Below are positions 12,797-24,589 of a DNA stretch of 64,000 nt, in pieces. Source of the stretch: Persicaria tinctoria (Eukaryota > Streptophyta > Magnoliopsida > Caryophyllales > Polygonaceae). The notes under the pieces were generated by a model. The model worked only from the letters and a program-made list of their open reading frames with translations, was not told the DNA's origin and did no database searches. The DNA is taken from assembly GCA_037127255.1 (NCBI GenBank), contig JBANSL010000012.1, forward strand, positions 22,268,615-22,332,614, given 5' to 3'. The translations under genes and the position numbers were made by a program. Position 1 is the first letter of the stretch, and each line of letters opens with the position of its first letter.

Positions 12797-13940
12797 GCAT
12801 AAATGGAAAGTCGGCCTAGCGACTATAAAATCTAGAGCTTGTACATAGACTTTTTAGGACATTTGAAACTTTTTTGTTTGTTTTTGGTTTTGAACATTTT
12901 TAGTTTTTCTATTATGGGTATATGTCTTCTACATTTTCAGGTCAATGGATAGAACCAAATCAAACTCGGCCCAGGAGGTGCTCCATTCGATATTTAGAGA
13001 AATCTGCACATCTGTCTTGTGAGTTTCTTTCTTTACCCTTGTTTTTATACAGTGAGGACACTGTAATGTTTTAGTATGGGGTGGGGGAAGGGCTTACTTT
13101 GTGCATATTTGATTTAGTTGATCACATTTGACATATATGTGCATTATTGCTTTGAATTGCTACATGGCTATTTTGGAATGCATTATTGATTTATGTGCTT
13201 ATAAGCATGTTTTCCAAATTTTGAGAAAAATGACCCCCATTGAATTTTTGAAATAATGTCATGGAAGCTTATATTGGACTCGGCGATGCAAAATTGGATT
13301 CATTAGAGATATAGCATGAAATTGCCTAGTAATTAAAGGGAAGTCCCAATGAGATGCATTATTTTGTGAAAACCATGAAAGGAGGTAAAATTTGATGTTG
13401 CTTTTGACATGTTGCATGATAAGAGGATGGAGGACTTTATATTTCCATATAATGCTCATTGTTTAAATCCTAGCCATACCTATGCTTATACGCATCACAA
13501 AAGCCATATTATGCCTTATTTCATATATTGCTCCACATGATCCAAATATTGCCATTCTTTACCTTATCCGGGGATTATGTTGAGAATGATGTTACATATG
13601 GAGATGTTATATGGTTGTTGTGATTATTATCATTATTGGAGTTTGGAAGGAAATTGTTTGAATTATATGGAAAATTTAATGAGTGAAAGAAAATCCAATC
13701 ACCTCAGGAGATAAAGGTAGATTAACCCTGCTCTCTAAGATAATAGTTTGGAGAGATGGGACACATTGTGAGGAGTCCAAAGCACTAAGTATCCAGGGTC
13801 ATTCATGACACCCATGTTTGCAACTCGCGAGAAGGCAGTGCTAAGGTTAGAGAGGTAAAAGCATTATTATTGATAAAAGCATTATGAAATGTGAAGATTC
13901 TTATGGAGAAAGAATGTGGTATAAAATTCAGTTTGGAAAT
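12797..13940 (+). other. 3' non-coding internal region of T1, shortened
   Basis: No gene. It has the same order as in T0: conserved post-ORF segment, T-rich stretch, stem-loop (13049-13064) and upstream polypurine tract (13073-13091), then AT-rich DNA. The final stretch, which in T0 spans about 1785-2129 and includes the polypurine tract at the LTR, is missing. TGGAAAT joins straight to the LTR start at 13941. Without that tract T1 should be unable to complete plus-strand synthesis in the usual way. Confidence 0.65.
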
Positions 13941-14752
13941 TGTTGTGAGCTGAATCTGCCATGTTTTACAGTAACTTTTATATCGATTTCTGTATACATT
14001 GCATTCATTTGGGCTAAGATAGTACAAAACCTATGTAGTTTATGTTTATTTTCCAAATTATGGAATCTACACCAGTTTCTGTTTAATTCGCAGAAATCGA
14101 GGCATTTTACAGCAATTCTACAGAAGGTCGGAAAAGCTCGGAAAACCACTACAGAAGTCCAAGGTTAAAGCAGCGGAACCGTTCTAAGAGTCAAGGCTAC
14201 TTGATCTCGAGTAACCCTTACTCGACCTAGACGAGCATGTCCGAGCAACCTTGGTCGAGCAGATCCTGATCGAGCAAGCCAGGCCAACCCGGCTCCGGAC
14301 CCTACTCGATCTCGAGGACGCCTTGTCGAGATCGACGAGACCCTGAGTCCAGATCCGGAGCCCATCGAGCAGAGCCACCCGAGGACGACTAGGAGTACTC
14401 GCTGCCAGCGACTCGACCCGCTGCAGCGGACCGCTCGCTGCCGCGGAAAACTTCGCTGCCAGCGGAAGAGGCAACTCGCAGAAGCGGAAGCGGAAAGGAA
14501 GAACACCGCTCTAGTCGATCTCGACTACGCCTTGTCGAGATCGACGAGCCCGAAGACCAGATCCAGACCAGATCGAGGAGACCTACCCGAGGAGACCTAG
14601 TCGGCAAGACACACCTACTCGATGTCGACAAGAGCTACTCGACATCGACGAGCATCGTGAACCCAGTCCGAGTCTGTCGAGCACCAGCTAGCCGAGATGA
14701 CAATTCGAGCCGGTCACCCTACTCGAGATCGACCAAGCCTTGTCGAGATCGA
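13941..14752 (+). mobile_element. Family T LTR 'C', truncated (3' LTR of T1)
   Basis: It starts TGTTGTGAGCTGAATCTGCC like LTR E and runs through a TCGA-palindrome block (14200-14752). It is cut at 14752, where a new complete LTR start (TGTTGTGAGCC) begins. TATA box and 3' half are missing. The junction sits immediately after a paired palindrome (starts 14722 and 14742), so the break may have arisen within that motif. Confidence 0.7.
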
Positions 14753-16763
14753 TGTTGTGAGCCTAATTTGTCATGTTTTACATTTACTTTTATATCGATT
14801 TCTGCATGCATTTCATACATTTGGGTTAGAATAATACAGAATTTGTGTAGTTTATACTTATTTGCAGTATATGGAGGTCTACACAAGTTTTTGTTATATT
14901 TCGCAGAAATCGGACGCATTTTTGGAGCTTAAAGGAAAGTCATGGAGAAGCCAAGAATGGTGCAGCTGGAGAGAAGGCCAATTTCCGGTTTTCGTCATTC
15001 TGAATCAGGCTGTGATGTCTTCATGAGAGTTGTAGCCCTCGGAAAGAGCTTTCCAACGCATGGTCATATGCGTCAATCCGACAACCGAGGCAGCGGGAAA
15101 GTGCGTTTCAAGAACAGCGCAGAATGCTGAAAACCGACTCTACTCGAGATCGAGTAAAGCTACTCGAGATCGAGGAGCATGTCGAGGAGATCTACCCGAC
15201 GCTGCCGAGGAGACCTAGTCGATGAACCATCTTACTCGAGATTGACGAGGGTCTACTCGAGATCGACGAGCCATGTCCGGAGTCGACGAGCTGTGCCGAG
15301 CCGAGAAGCCGAGGACGAAGACGCAGACCACAACCCTCCTCGAGGTCGACCAGGGGTGGTCGAGGTCGACGAGCCCAGTGAACCCAGATCAGAGCCAGAG
15401 TCAGCCAAGCCGAGCCAGCCAACTCGAGGTCGAGTAACCCAACTCGAGGTCGAGTAGACCCCGGTTCCAGAAACTTCTCGACTTGTCCTGTCCGAGTAGG
15501 ATTGGAGTTGCTTGGTCGCGAAGGCGGAAGATTCTATCCTAATCCATCAAGTTCTATCCATGGAAGGCGGAATCTATCAACTTGAAGACATATTTCCATA
15601 ATTAGTTTATCTTTTCCTTATGAATATAATTCCATTTAAACATTTATTTATCTTTTTAGCAAGTAGATATAAATTTAGATATAGATAGATATCTTCTATC
15701 CTTGATTAGCAAGGGTTAGAAGGCTATAAATAAAGCCCTAGGGGCTGGTTTTTCATTGATTCAAGTCAAGTCGTCTGAGGACGCAAGGGGAGGGAGGAGA
15801 GAGAGAGAGCAGGGAGGAGAGAGAGAGAAAGAGAGTAGTTTAGGAGTTCTAAGGTTTTTTAAGGTTTTGGCGGTTTGCGACAGTTGATTGCCAGAATTGT
15901 AAAAGGCTTTGAATTTAGTTTATGCAAGTTCTTTTTTTACATCAATGTCTATTATTGCGATGAGGCGTGAGTAGTCCACCCACTTCTGGGGCTGGGGTGA
16001 GCCCGACGGTGGCCATGTGAGGCGATACAGTAAAGGTCAGAGATTTTCGTGCGATTTGTCTTCTATCCCTAAGAGCATGATTCTTTTGCGAGAGTTGAAG
16101 GTGATCCTTGTTAGTATTATTGAAGCGAGAGTGAATTTAATGCAACTTGGATTAATTATGTGAAAAAGGGTTAGTAACAATTAGGGTTTATGCGAGAGCC
16201 TCTATATTCCTATTTGTTAATGACGAAAGTTATTTGATGGAAAGCATGATCTTTTATGCCTTTATGTGTTGTTTTGCATGGTTATCGTTGTGGTGTTGAA
16301 ACCCTAGCCTTGGGAGTCTTTTATTATATTGATTTATTTCGTCGGAAATCTGAGTTTTGGGTTTGAGTTTGCAATTTTACGTTTTCTGTTCTTGTCGACA
16401 TAGAGGAAGCTTAGTCGAGATCGAGTACGGTTCTTGTCGATCTCGAGGAGAACTGGTCTAGGTCGAGTTGAAGTTTCTGTGCTTTGTCGATTTTCTGTTC
16501 TTTGTCTTTGCCTGTTCTTGTCGATCTCGAGTTGAGGTGGTCGAGATCGAGTAGCTTTGTTCTTCGTCGAGTTGTTTGCCTTCGTTTCTGTTTTCTGTTT
16601 TTTGCACTTTTCTTAGTCGAGATCGAGTTGACCTTGCTTTGTCGAGTGATTGCATTTGTTCTTTACTTTCTTGTTTTCTATCTTTTATTTATTTACTTTA
16701 GTTGCCCTTGCCGGGTTTATCTGTGTCTTTTCTCTGTTTTTGTGCTTTTCTGCTGCTGTTGTC
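14753..16763 (+). mobile_element. Family T LTR 'D' (5' LTR of T2), 3' end and PBS deleted
   Basis: This type II LTR matches LTRs F and G of T3 in its 5' part. TATAAATA is at 15725-15732, a GA-rich run at about 15786-15833, and TCGA palindromes at about 15140-15490 and 16390-16640. Relative to LTR B it jumps at about 16760 from GCTGCTGTTG to the sequence that normally follows the primer site. The LTR end and primer site are therefore deleted, and T2 should be unable to prime reverse transcription. Confidence 0.75.
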
Positions 16764-16830
16764 GAGGAGGCAATCATTCGCGGCTTAGGTAGTCGGATCT
16801 CACTGTTTCTTTGAGTTACTTTTCAGGTGT

Positions 16831-19130
16831 ATGCGACGTTCTAGTCAAACACCTGAGTTTGATACCTTAGACGAACCGGAACGCCTTTTTCACATCAGAA
16901 CTAAACTGCAAAGAGACATGGCAGCTGCCGAGACACAGGAATAGCTGATACAGAGGCTTACCAGGGAACTAGCCGCAAAGGATGCTACGATCGCCAATGA
17001 GAGAGCAGGAAGGGAACAAGAAGCTGAACGCGCGAGGCAAGCAGAAGCTGAGCTTGCCCAATATCCGACCACTGCTGAGGGTTATATGCATCCCACTCTC
17101 GTCGTGCCTGAATCAGCGATTCTAATCCCTGATAACTCTTTTGAAATTCGCACTCAATTTCTTATGCATCCCACTCTTATGAAGCAGGTCAAATACCTGT
17201 CTGTCAATCAGCCCTGCATCGAATGCGGATCACAGAGGCACACCACTACTGAGTGCCCACACACGGAGCAAGTCAGGATGGCAGAAACACACGAGGAGGC
17301 AGCATATGCTGGGGGTCCTAATCGCTATATGGGGGATCAAAGGCCTTATCAACAGCAATGGAATCAAGGCCCCCCTAGGAATCCCCCACCCTACCGAGCT
17401 CTAGGACATCCAGAAATGGATCAAAAGATGGACGATCTGCAGCTGATCCTTGATGAGATGCGCCGAAATCATGCACAGAACCTGCAGGCTACAAACACCA
17501 TCAACAATCAGCTTCAGGATGTCAACACCAAATTTGGAGAACTAGACATCTGGAAGAAGGGAATTGAGACTCAGATGGGACATATTGCTGCACAGATCCC
17601 ACGACAATCCGGCAAGCTCCCTGGGCAAACAGAACCAAATCCTAAGGGGACAACCGGACACGTCGCAGCTATCAAACTCAGGAGTGGGCATCAATTACAC
17701 AAGCCAGAGGTCGGAAAACAGCAGAGCCAAGCAGAACATCAACTCGACCTCGAGGAGCCCATACTCGATGTCGACAAGCCCGTGGTCGACCTCGACAAGC
17801 CTGTACTCGACCAAGACCAGAAGCTGAGCTCGGACTCCGCTGCGCAGACCAGCAACTCGAAGTCGACTACCCAACTCGAGGTCGACAAGACCTTAGTCGA
17901 TCTCGACAAGCCCTTGGTCGATGTCGAGGAGCATCTGGCCGACGTTGACGACTCTGCAGCATCTCCGACAGCTGATCTGGCTCCAAAACAGAAAAAGCCA
18001 CTTCCTTTCCCTTCTAAATCTCTTAAAGACCCCACTGCCGGTAGATTCAATAGATTTGTTAATATGCTTCAAGAGCTAAACTTTTCTATTCCTTTTACAG
18101 AAGCTCTACAAGAGATGCCTGGCTATGTCAAATTTCTGAAGGATATCCTGAGTAAGAAGCGGTCCATCTCGGAGATCGCAGGCGAATGCAAAGTACTCCA
18201 CTTCCCTGAAAAGAAGCCGGACCCAGGTAAGTTTTCTGTTACTGTGGGCTTTGGACAATATAAATATGATTCCCTATGCGATTTAGGAGCAAGTGTGAGT
18301 ATCATGCCTCTATCAATCTGGCGGAAAGTTAAAATAGGATGCATAGAACCTGTGGATGCTAAATTATATATGGCAAATAATACGGTAGTCATCCCTACAG
18401 GAATAGTTGAAAATGTCCATGTCCAAGTTGGCAAATTCTTTATTCAAGCTGATTTCCTTATTATTGATTGTGCTGAAAATCCTACTAACCCTATTATTCT
18501 TGGTAGACCATTCTTAGCTACTGCAGATGCCAGGATTAGTGTTAAGAATCGCTCGCTCACCTTCACCATAGGCGATGAGGTTTTGGATTTCTCTTTTGGC
18601 CCTGCAAAGGAGGAAATTTCTTGCTGGAGGTGAAGAGTATCAGCATCGAAGGGACCAAGCAAACAGCAGAGGAGGAGGCCGAGTCTGTACTCGAGGTCGA
18701 CGAAGCTTACTCGACCTCGACAAGCGTTCTACTCGACATCGACGAGCCTTCGTCGATCTCGACCACCTCCACTGAGCCTGAGACTTGCCCAGAGTCTAAG
18801 TATGGGGTCCCTCTACTCGACCTCGACCAGCAGTACTCGACATCGAGTAGCCCCAAGCCCAAAAAATTCTGTTTTGGGTCCGAACAGGTAAGTTCAGGTA
18901 TGAATTCTACTCCCCCTCAGTCCATAAATAAAAAATTTAACGATTTAAAGGGAACTAAAACACCATGGCGAGAGAATTTGCTGAAATTGAAGGCTAGTAG
19001 GAAGAGGAAGAAGGAGAAAGGAGATGATGCAAGCAAACACCTATCAACTGAGCTTGCATACTACCATCAGGACCTAGATGATCCAGGAGAAGGTCCAAGC
19101 ATGAGCGGGCCCCAAAATGATGGTTCTTAA
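16831..19130 (+). pseudogene. gag-protease polyprotein of T2, broken and internally deleted
   Basis: ATG 16831 is followed by a TAG at 16942-16944 (codon 38). A frame from 17086 joins the gag N-terminal part directly to the zinc-knuckle region, so roughly 200 residues of gag core are deleted (a duplicated MHPTL marks the joint). Then follow the CCHC knuckle, a coiled-coil-like linker, a TCGA-palindrome segment (17735-17930), and a protease with DLGAS (Asp codon 18280-18282) and ILGRPF. A frameshift near 18620 leads into a second TCGA segment (18690-18847) and a Lys-rich/acidic end module like that of T0, ending at 19130. The GPF module of T1 and T3 is absent. Confidence 0.85.
18690..18847 (+). 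repeat. Example block of paired TCGA-NN-TCGA palindromes (coding)
   Basis: Six 12-bp S-TCGA-NN-TCGA-S units start at 18690, 18710, 18732, 18752, 18816 and 18836, so neighbours sit 20-22 bp apart except for one gap of 64. The two central bases vary (GG, CC, CA, TC, CC, CA). The DNA lies in the T2 gag-pro frame, where units read alternately as L-E-V-D / L-D-I-D and S-T-S-T. Confidence 0.85.
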
Positions 19131-19369
19131 GCGCAAACGGAGAAGTCGGCCTAGCGACTCTAAAATCTAAAGCATGTATATAAGACTTTATGAACTTTTG
19201 GACACTTTGAACTTTGGTTTTGCTTTTTGGTTTTTGTTTTTGGTTTTGGTTTTTGGTTTTGGTTTTGGTTTGATGTCTTTTAGAACAATTCATATGGATA
19301 GTCTTGTTTTTGGTATGAAATCTAACACTTTTAGGTCGGCAAAACATATAAGGATCGCGAAGAGTGGAA
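19131..19369 (+). other. Start of T2 3' non-coding region with TTTTGG runs
   Basis: It continues T2 after its stop codon with the conserved post-ORF segment, then repeated GGTTTT/GGTTTTT units at 19216-19268. Homology with T0 stops at GTGGAA (19369), where an unrelated element begins. Confidence 0.6.
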
Positions 19370-20271
19370 TAGCACGGTTAGGTTTGGCGGGAATTTGGGA
19401 TCTTATCTGCTACATGGGTCACCAGGCCTTGCAGGAAGTGTCATTTGCCCAAGAACCTCAACCGATGGATTACTTTTACGCACCTTCGGATGATCTATCC
19501 ATGTCCTCTTATGAGGAGAATGAGCAATTGTGTCAGCAGATCGCGGAATTAGGTGAACGAGTGCACCAAATGGTCCAAGTGGGGAATGAGATTCTAGCAT
19601 GTGAAGCGAGTGAACTACCGTCTCAACCGGTGGTTAACCCGATAGAGAGCCTCACCACAAACACCCTATGGAGTGGCAATGACCTGTTTGTCACACCCGA
19701 AGGAAGCTTAGAAAGTCATAACGATGAAGGTGAGTGTGTGATTCCCATTCCTTCTTCGTTGAGTTCATCCAAGTCCACCCCACCGCCTCTCCTGCCCTTG
19801 AGCTATGAGCATGATAATGTTTTGGGGGAGGAGGACATGTTCGCAGATGATGACAGTTTCTTCGGGGATGAAGAGGAGAGTACACTACTTCCTGATATGG
19901 AGTGTCATGAGTCGACGCATGAGATTCCATATGATTTGTTGTCTCCTTCGTTCGATGAGATTGTCTCGAGCTCGCCTATCAAGGAACCAAGTCCGGAGCT
20001 AATTTCTGTGGCTCCTGAGCAAAGAATTGATATCTTTTGCAATGGTGAGAAGTTCGGTGATTATGTTGATCCTTGGGCTCATTATTTTGACATACCGCCA
20101 ATGGAACTGAATTGGTGGTTCTACATACCCGCGGCGGGGAGTCATGCTCGGGCTTATGAGGAGTTGATGACGTACTTTGACTTCAACTTATTCGTATGTA
20201 GTGCTAGTCTACCTAGAGGGTGTGCACAAGAGTTTGATTTACTGCTGAGGGCACTGACGATGTCCGAGTGA
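19370..20271 (+). pseudogene. Tat/Athila-like accessory ORF, N-terminally truncated
   Basis: An open frame of about 300 codons ends at 20271 and is strongly acidic and serine/proline rich, with runs such as ADDDSFFGDEEES. It also has a tryptophan-containing section (WAHYFDIPPMELNWWFYIP) and ends RALTMSE. The frame extends leftward to 19174 only by reading T2 non-coding DNA, so the real start is lost. It lies directly before the GGCAACCC hairpin, where Athila/Tat elements carry an extra ORF of unclear role. There is no transmembrane segment that would support an envelope-like protein. Function unknown. Confidence 0.5.
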
Positions 20272-20324
20272 GTCTTAAATGGACAACTAAAATGTCGAGC
20301 TACCGACCATAAACAAAGGCGCTT

Positions 20325-20342
20325 CTCGGGAGGCAACCCGAG
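20325..20342 (+). promoter_or_regulatory. Conserved Athila/Tat hairpin
   Basis: CTCGGG and CCCGAG pair around AGGCAA, just downstream of the accessory ORF. A hairpin with this GGGAGGCAACCC core is a known recurring feature at this position in Tat/Athila-type elements. Its role is not established to my knowledge. Confidence 0.6.
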
Positions 20343-21643
20343 GTAAGTTTTTCTTTCTTTTTCCTTTTTCTTTTCCTTCACCTTGATTATAATTGATTTA
20401 CTTTTGTTGTCTTTATTGTTTCATTGAGGACAATGAAAACTTTAAGTGTGGGGGAGAGGAATTCTATATATAGATGCATATAGGAGATCATATTTAAATT
20501 TATGCATCATGTTTAATTTCTGTAATCATTTTTATTAAATTTTGTTTATTTTCGTATTAAAAAAAATCCAAAATCCAAAAATAGAGCATGCATTTCATAC
20601 ATATGTGTTATTCAAATACTCATCTGGCTTGGTTTGTCCTCTATTTTAAATTTCTAGCATGATTCATAAAAATCCCATGGAGTTCTGGATGTATTGATTA
20701 TTATCTGTATTTGATTTTTGTGGAACGTGTGCTAGCAAATATAATTGAGCATGTATGATTGAGCTAAAGTATGATTGAAGTCCTAAAAACATGACTATGT
20801 GAGAATGTTTGGCCTTATTTGAATTTTTTGCTCAGTTGTGTGAATTACTCGCCTAGTGTTGCTACCTCTTGACATTGACTGCAGTATCTATTTTTAAAGG
20901 CCGATGCCCATGGTTTATTGCTTGCGGAGTTTATGTTATATTTTAAGTCTTTTTGTTTAAATTTATGCATACTTAGTGAATAAGGTGGCAATGGTTAATG
21001 CACTTAGTAACCGGATCTACGCATGACACACATGGGTATGATTCGCGCAAAAAGGTGTTGAAAACTATCCGCTAGGAAAGAAGCTTGATCATTGAGTAAC
21101 CAGGTTCATTCATGACACCCATGTTTGCAATTTGCGTCAAAAGGTGTTCAAGTGGACTTCATATTATAGGTTGAGGTGTTGATAGACCGGGGCCATTCAT
21201 GACACCCATGTTTGCGCTTCGCGTAAGGAAAGCACCAAGACAAGAAAAAGAAAAAAAAAGAAAAGAAAAGAAAAAAAAACAATTGTTGCATTTTATTTTC
21301 TTTATTGTGTCCCGCAAGTAATGACATTTCGGTAGAGAATTGGTGATATGGTGGTCAATGTCTATGAGCTTAGTGCATGATTGGTTTGAGTTAAGAGTTG
21401 TATCTTAAAGCCTAAACACATGAGTGGAAAACACAATTCTAGTGAGGTTGGATAATGTCTACTTCTAAGCTTTGATCACTAAAATACATGCTATGACGTT
21501 TGTTTGCTTGGTTTGCGTGTTCATCTGCTATGATGTTGCTTTTCGATGAGGTTGAAACTTGAAGGTATTTCCTGTGGGATGCGTTGATTCATGTTCATTC
21601 TATCATTGCTTGAGGACAAGCAAAGGTTAAGTGTGGGGGAGTT

Positions 21644-23204
21644 TGATAGTATGCATTTAGGTAGGCATAATAGGTTGCATTTAGCTTAGTTAAGATGCAT
21701 TTCATGGATGGATTAAGCATGATTTGCATATTAGTTCTCTATGTTGTCGGAGTCGGAATCTACACGCTTTTATTGATTATTTCAGGTAATGGTAGATCCG
21801 AGGAGAAGACATGAGTTGATAACGCATTTGATGAGAATGTCCAGTTGATCGAAGAAGCTTACATGAAGATCTCAAGAGGTCCTGAGAAGAAGAAGCGAAC
21901 CTAAACGAAGAACAAGTCTGCAGAAATTGTCGCCAGACATGCTGAACTTGTTTTGCACTTTCTGGAGGCCTCGGTTGTCCGATCGACCATTATGACCATG
22001 CGTTGGAAAGCTCTTTCAGAGAGCTACAACTTTCATGTTGACGTCGAGAGCTAATTCGAGACGGAATTTTCGGGAAAAACCAATGCAGCGCCCGCGCTGC
22101 TATCTGGCACGCCCGCGCTGCTATCTGGAGCGCCCGCGCTGCTATCTGGCGCGCCCGCGCTGCTACCCGACGCGACCACGCTGCTAGGAGGAAGTGCCTG
22201 CGTTGTTACAGCAGGTAGAAGTAGCAAGACGAGGTCTGGCGCGCCCGCGCTGCTACCTGACGCACCCGCGTCGGTCCCTGGAGACGGATTCTTATCCGAT
22301 TTCCCCTATCTTATTAGTTTTAATATTATATTTTTATATTGTTACGGGATGTTAAACCCGATTTAATTAGTTTATATAGGCGGAGAAGGCAGTAGAGAAG
22401 GAGGAGGTTATTTTCCAGAGACGTATTTTCCTTTTCATCATCACACAAACCCTATGGAGAACTAACTCTCCTTTGTTACACTTGGTTCTTTGAAGCCTTC
22501 GATTGATTTGGTTGTGAGTATTCTACTCTTGTTCGTCCTTTGTTAATTGTTTCGATCTCCTGAGCTTATTGCTTGATTGCTTATTATTGGTTAATCTGGA
22601 TTGATCACCTAGGTTTATCGATACTAGTCATATAGCTAGGGTTTCCAATTCCAGGTTTGGGGTTGTAGATTCATTGTAGCAAACACAATCACCATACGCG
22701 GGTTGCTTGTGGTAGATTGTGAAGGAGATTCGATTGCAAGCTATTTTAACGGGTTGTTAGAATCGCTTGTATCTCATTATAATTCATGCTTGAATGCTAT
22801 TGCTTTATTATTTGGTGAAGGTTTTCCCTTGTAATTTGGTGATAAGTGCTTTTAGGACTGGTAGGACTAAAAGCTATTACACGATCTGAATTGAGAACAA
22901 TTACTCGACGTTAGAACTTGAGATTCATAGAATGCGATGATGAACCATCTCAATTGTTGTGCGGATAATTACCTGGTGTGATGCCTTTCCGTCATATATT
23001 CGCAACCTTTACTTGCAACTTGTTCTGTTACTATTTCTTACACACAAAACTCCCCCTTGAATCGGTTACTTTTGGGTAATAATACTTGCTCTTACAATTG
23101 ATTCTGTTTCCCTATGGGTTCGACCCTAACTTACCTACTATAGTTGTTATAGTTTGCATCTTAGGAATTTACTTTGATTTGGCATAACGACTTTAGGCCT
23201 GTCA
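21644..23204 (+). mobile_element. LTR of the Athila/Tat-like insert
   Basis: It starts TGATAG right after the polypurine tract and ends CTGTCA where T2 resumes, giving TG...CA ends with an imperfect inverted repeat. It contains a GC-rich 21-bp tandem repeat (22091-22175). Only one LTR is present. Confidence 0.65.
22091..22175 (+). repeat. 21-bp tandem repeat inside an LTR
   Basis: CCCGCGCTGCTATCTGG recurs at 22091, 22112, 22133 and 22154 (the last with ACCCGA), an exact 21-bp period. Another partial copy is at 22244. The units are GC-rich in otherwise AT-rich DNA. Confidence 0.8.
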
Positions 23205-24589
23205 ACCAGACACTCCTCGACTTCAGAAACCACCAGACGCAGACAAGCCTACTCGAGATCGAGTACCTTGTACTCGAGATCGACTAGCACCCAACTCGAC
23301 CTAGACTGTTTTTGACCTCCTCGACATGATCTTGTGAGTTCCTTCCTTTACTCTTGTTTTTTTTATATACAGTGGGGACACTGTAATGTTTAAGTATGGG
23401 GTGGGGGAAGGGCTTACTTTGTGCATATTCGATTTATTTGATCATATTTGACATATATGCATTATTTTCTTTGAATTGCTACATGGCTATTTTGGAATAC
23501 ATTATTGATTTATGTGCATATATACATGATTTCCAAAATTTGAGAAAAATGACCCCCATTGAAATGTTTTGAATAATGTCATGGAAGCCTATATTGAACT
23601 CGACGATGCAAAATTGGATTCATTAGAGATATAGCATGAAATTGCCTAGTAAAGGGAAGTCACAATGAAGTGCATATTTTATTGAAAACCATAGAAGGAG
23701 GTAAAATTTGAAGTTGCTTTTGACATGTTGCATGATAAGAGGATGGAGGACTTTATATTTCCATATAATGCTCATTGTTTAAATCCTAGCCTTACCTATG
23801 CTTATGCATCCCAAAAGCCATAATATGCCTTATTTCAAATATTGCTCCACATGATCTAAATATTGCCATTATTTACCTTATCCGGGGATTATGTTGAGAA
23901 TGATGTTACATTATGGAGATGTTATATGGTTGTTGTGATTATTATCATTATTGGAGTTTGGAAGGAAATTGTTTGAAATATATGGAAAATTTAATGAGTG
24001 AAAGAAAATCCAATCACCTCAGGAGATAAAGGTAGATTGACCCTGCTCTCTGAGATAATAGTTTGGAGAGATGGGACACATTGTGAGGAGTCCAAAGCAC
24101 TAAGTATCCGGGGCCATTCATGACACCCATGTTTGCGACTCGCGAGAAGGCAGTGTTGAGGTTAGAGAGGTAAAAGCATTATTATTGAGAAAAGCAATAT
24201 GAAAGGTGATGAAATTTATGGAGAAGGAATGTGGAAACTCAAGTTTGGAAATACTCCATTTCCCCGGATCAAAAGCACCACATTGCCAAATTTTGCCCAC
24301 CTTTAGCCTTTTACCAATTCTACTCCTTATTTGAGCTTAAATTAAAGTCTTCTTGATTATCAATGCTTTGTCACTTATGAATGTTTTTTGCATAATCCTC
24401 CTTTTGTGAGTAGATTTGCTTTTTAATTGCACATGCATGGATCTGTGACACTAGTACATTTTCGAGGATGGTAATTGACTGCAGGGTTATATGAGAATGA
24501 ATCTGATATGTTGAGAGTTTTTTAATTCTTCCCCTGAATGACAAATAAAAGTATTGCTTGAGGACAAGCAAGCTTAAGTATGGGGTGTT
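23205..24589 (+). other. 3' non-coding region of T2 (resumed)
   Basis: No gene. It continues T2 after the nested insert with TCGA palindromes (about 23255-23300), the ACAGTG/CACTGT stem with a GGGA loop (23369-23384), the upstream polypurine tract (23392-23412), AT-rich DNA, and the LTR-adjacent tract AAGTATGGGGTGTT (24576-24589). Confidence 0.7.

Larger units (their letters stand above)
19370..23204 (+). mobile_element. 3' half of an Athila/Tat-like gypsy element inserted in T2
   Basis: T2 homology breaks at 19369 and resumes at 23205 (ACCAGACACTCC, equivalent to about 653 in T0), so about 110 bp of T2 is missing at the site. The insert holds the end of an ORF, the conserved GGGAGGCAACCC hairpin, a polypurine tract (20449-20460), about 1.2 kb of AT-rich leader-like DNA with an A/G run at 21236-21290, a second polypurine tract (GTGTGGGGGAG, 21631-21641) and an LTR. 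It has no 5' LTR, gag or pol, and no target duplication was found. Lineage is inferred from the hairpin and double tract. Confidence 0.7.

Noticed and set aside
19200..19268. TTTTGG/GGTTTT runs considered as interstitial telomere-like repeat.
   Set aside because: The unit differs from the plant telomere TTTAGGG and the run is irregular. A shorter T/G stretch occupies the same place in T0 (about 400-435), so it is element sequence.
19370..20271. Accessory ORF considered as an envelope-like gene.
   Set aside because: There is no hydrophobic membrane-spanning segment and no signal peptide at a native start (which is lost), so position alone does not support it.
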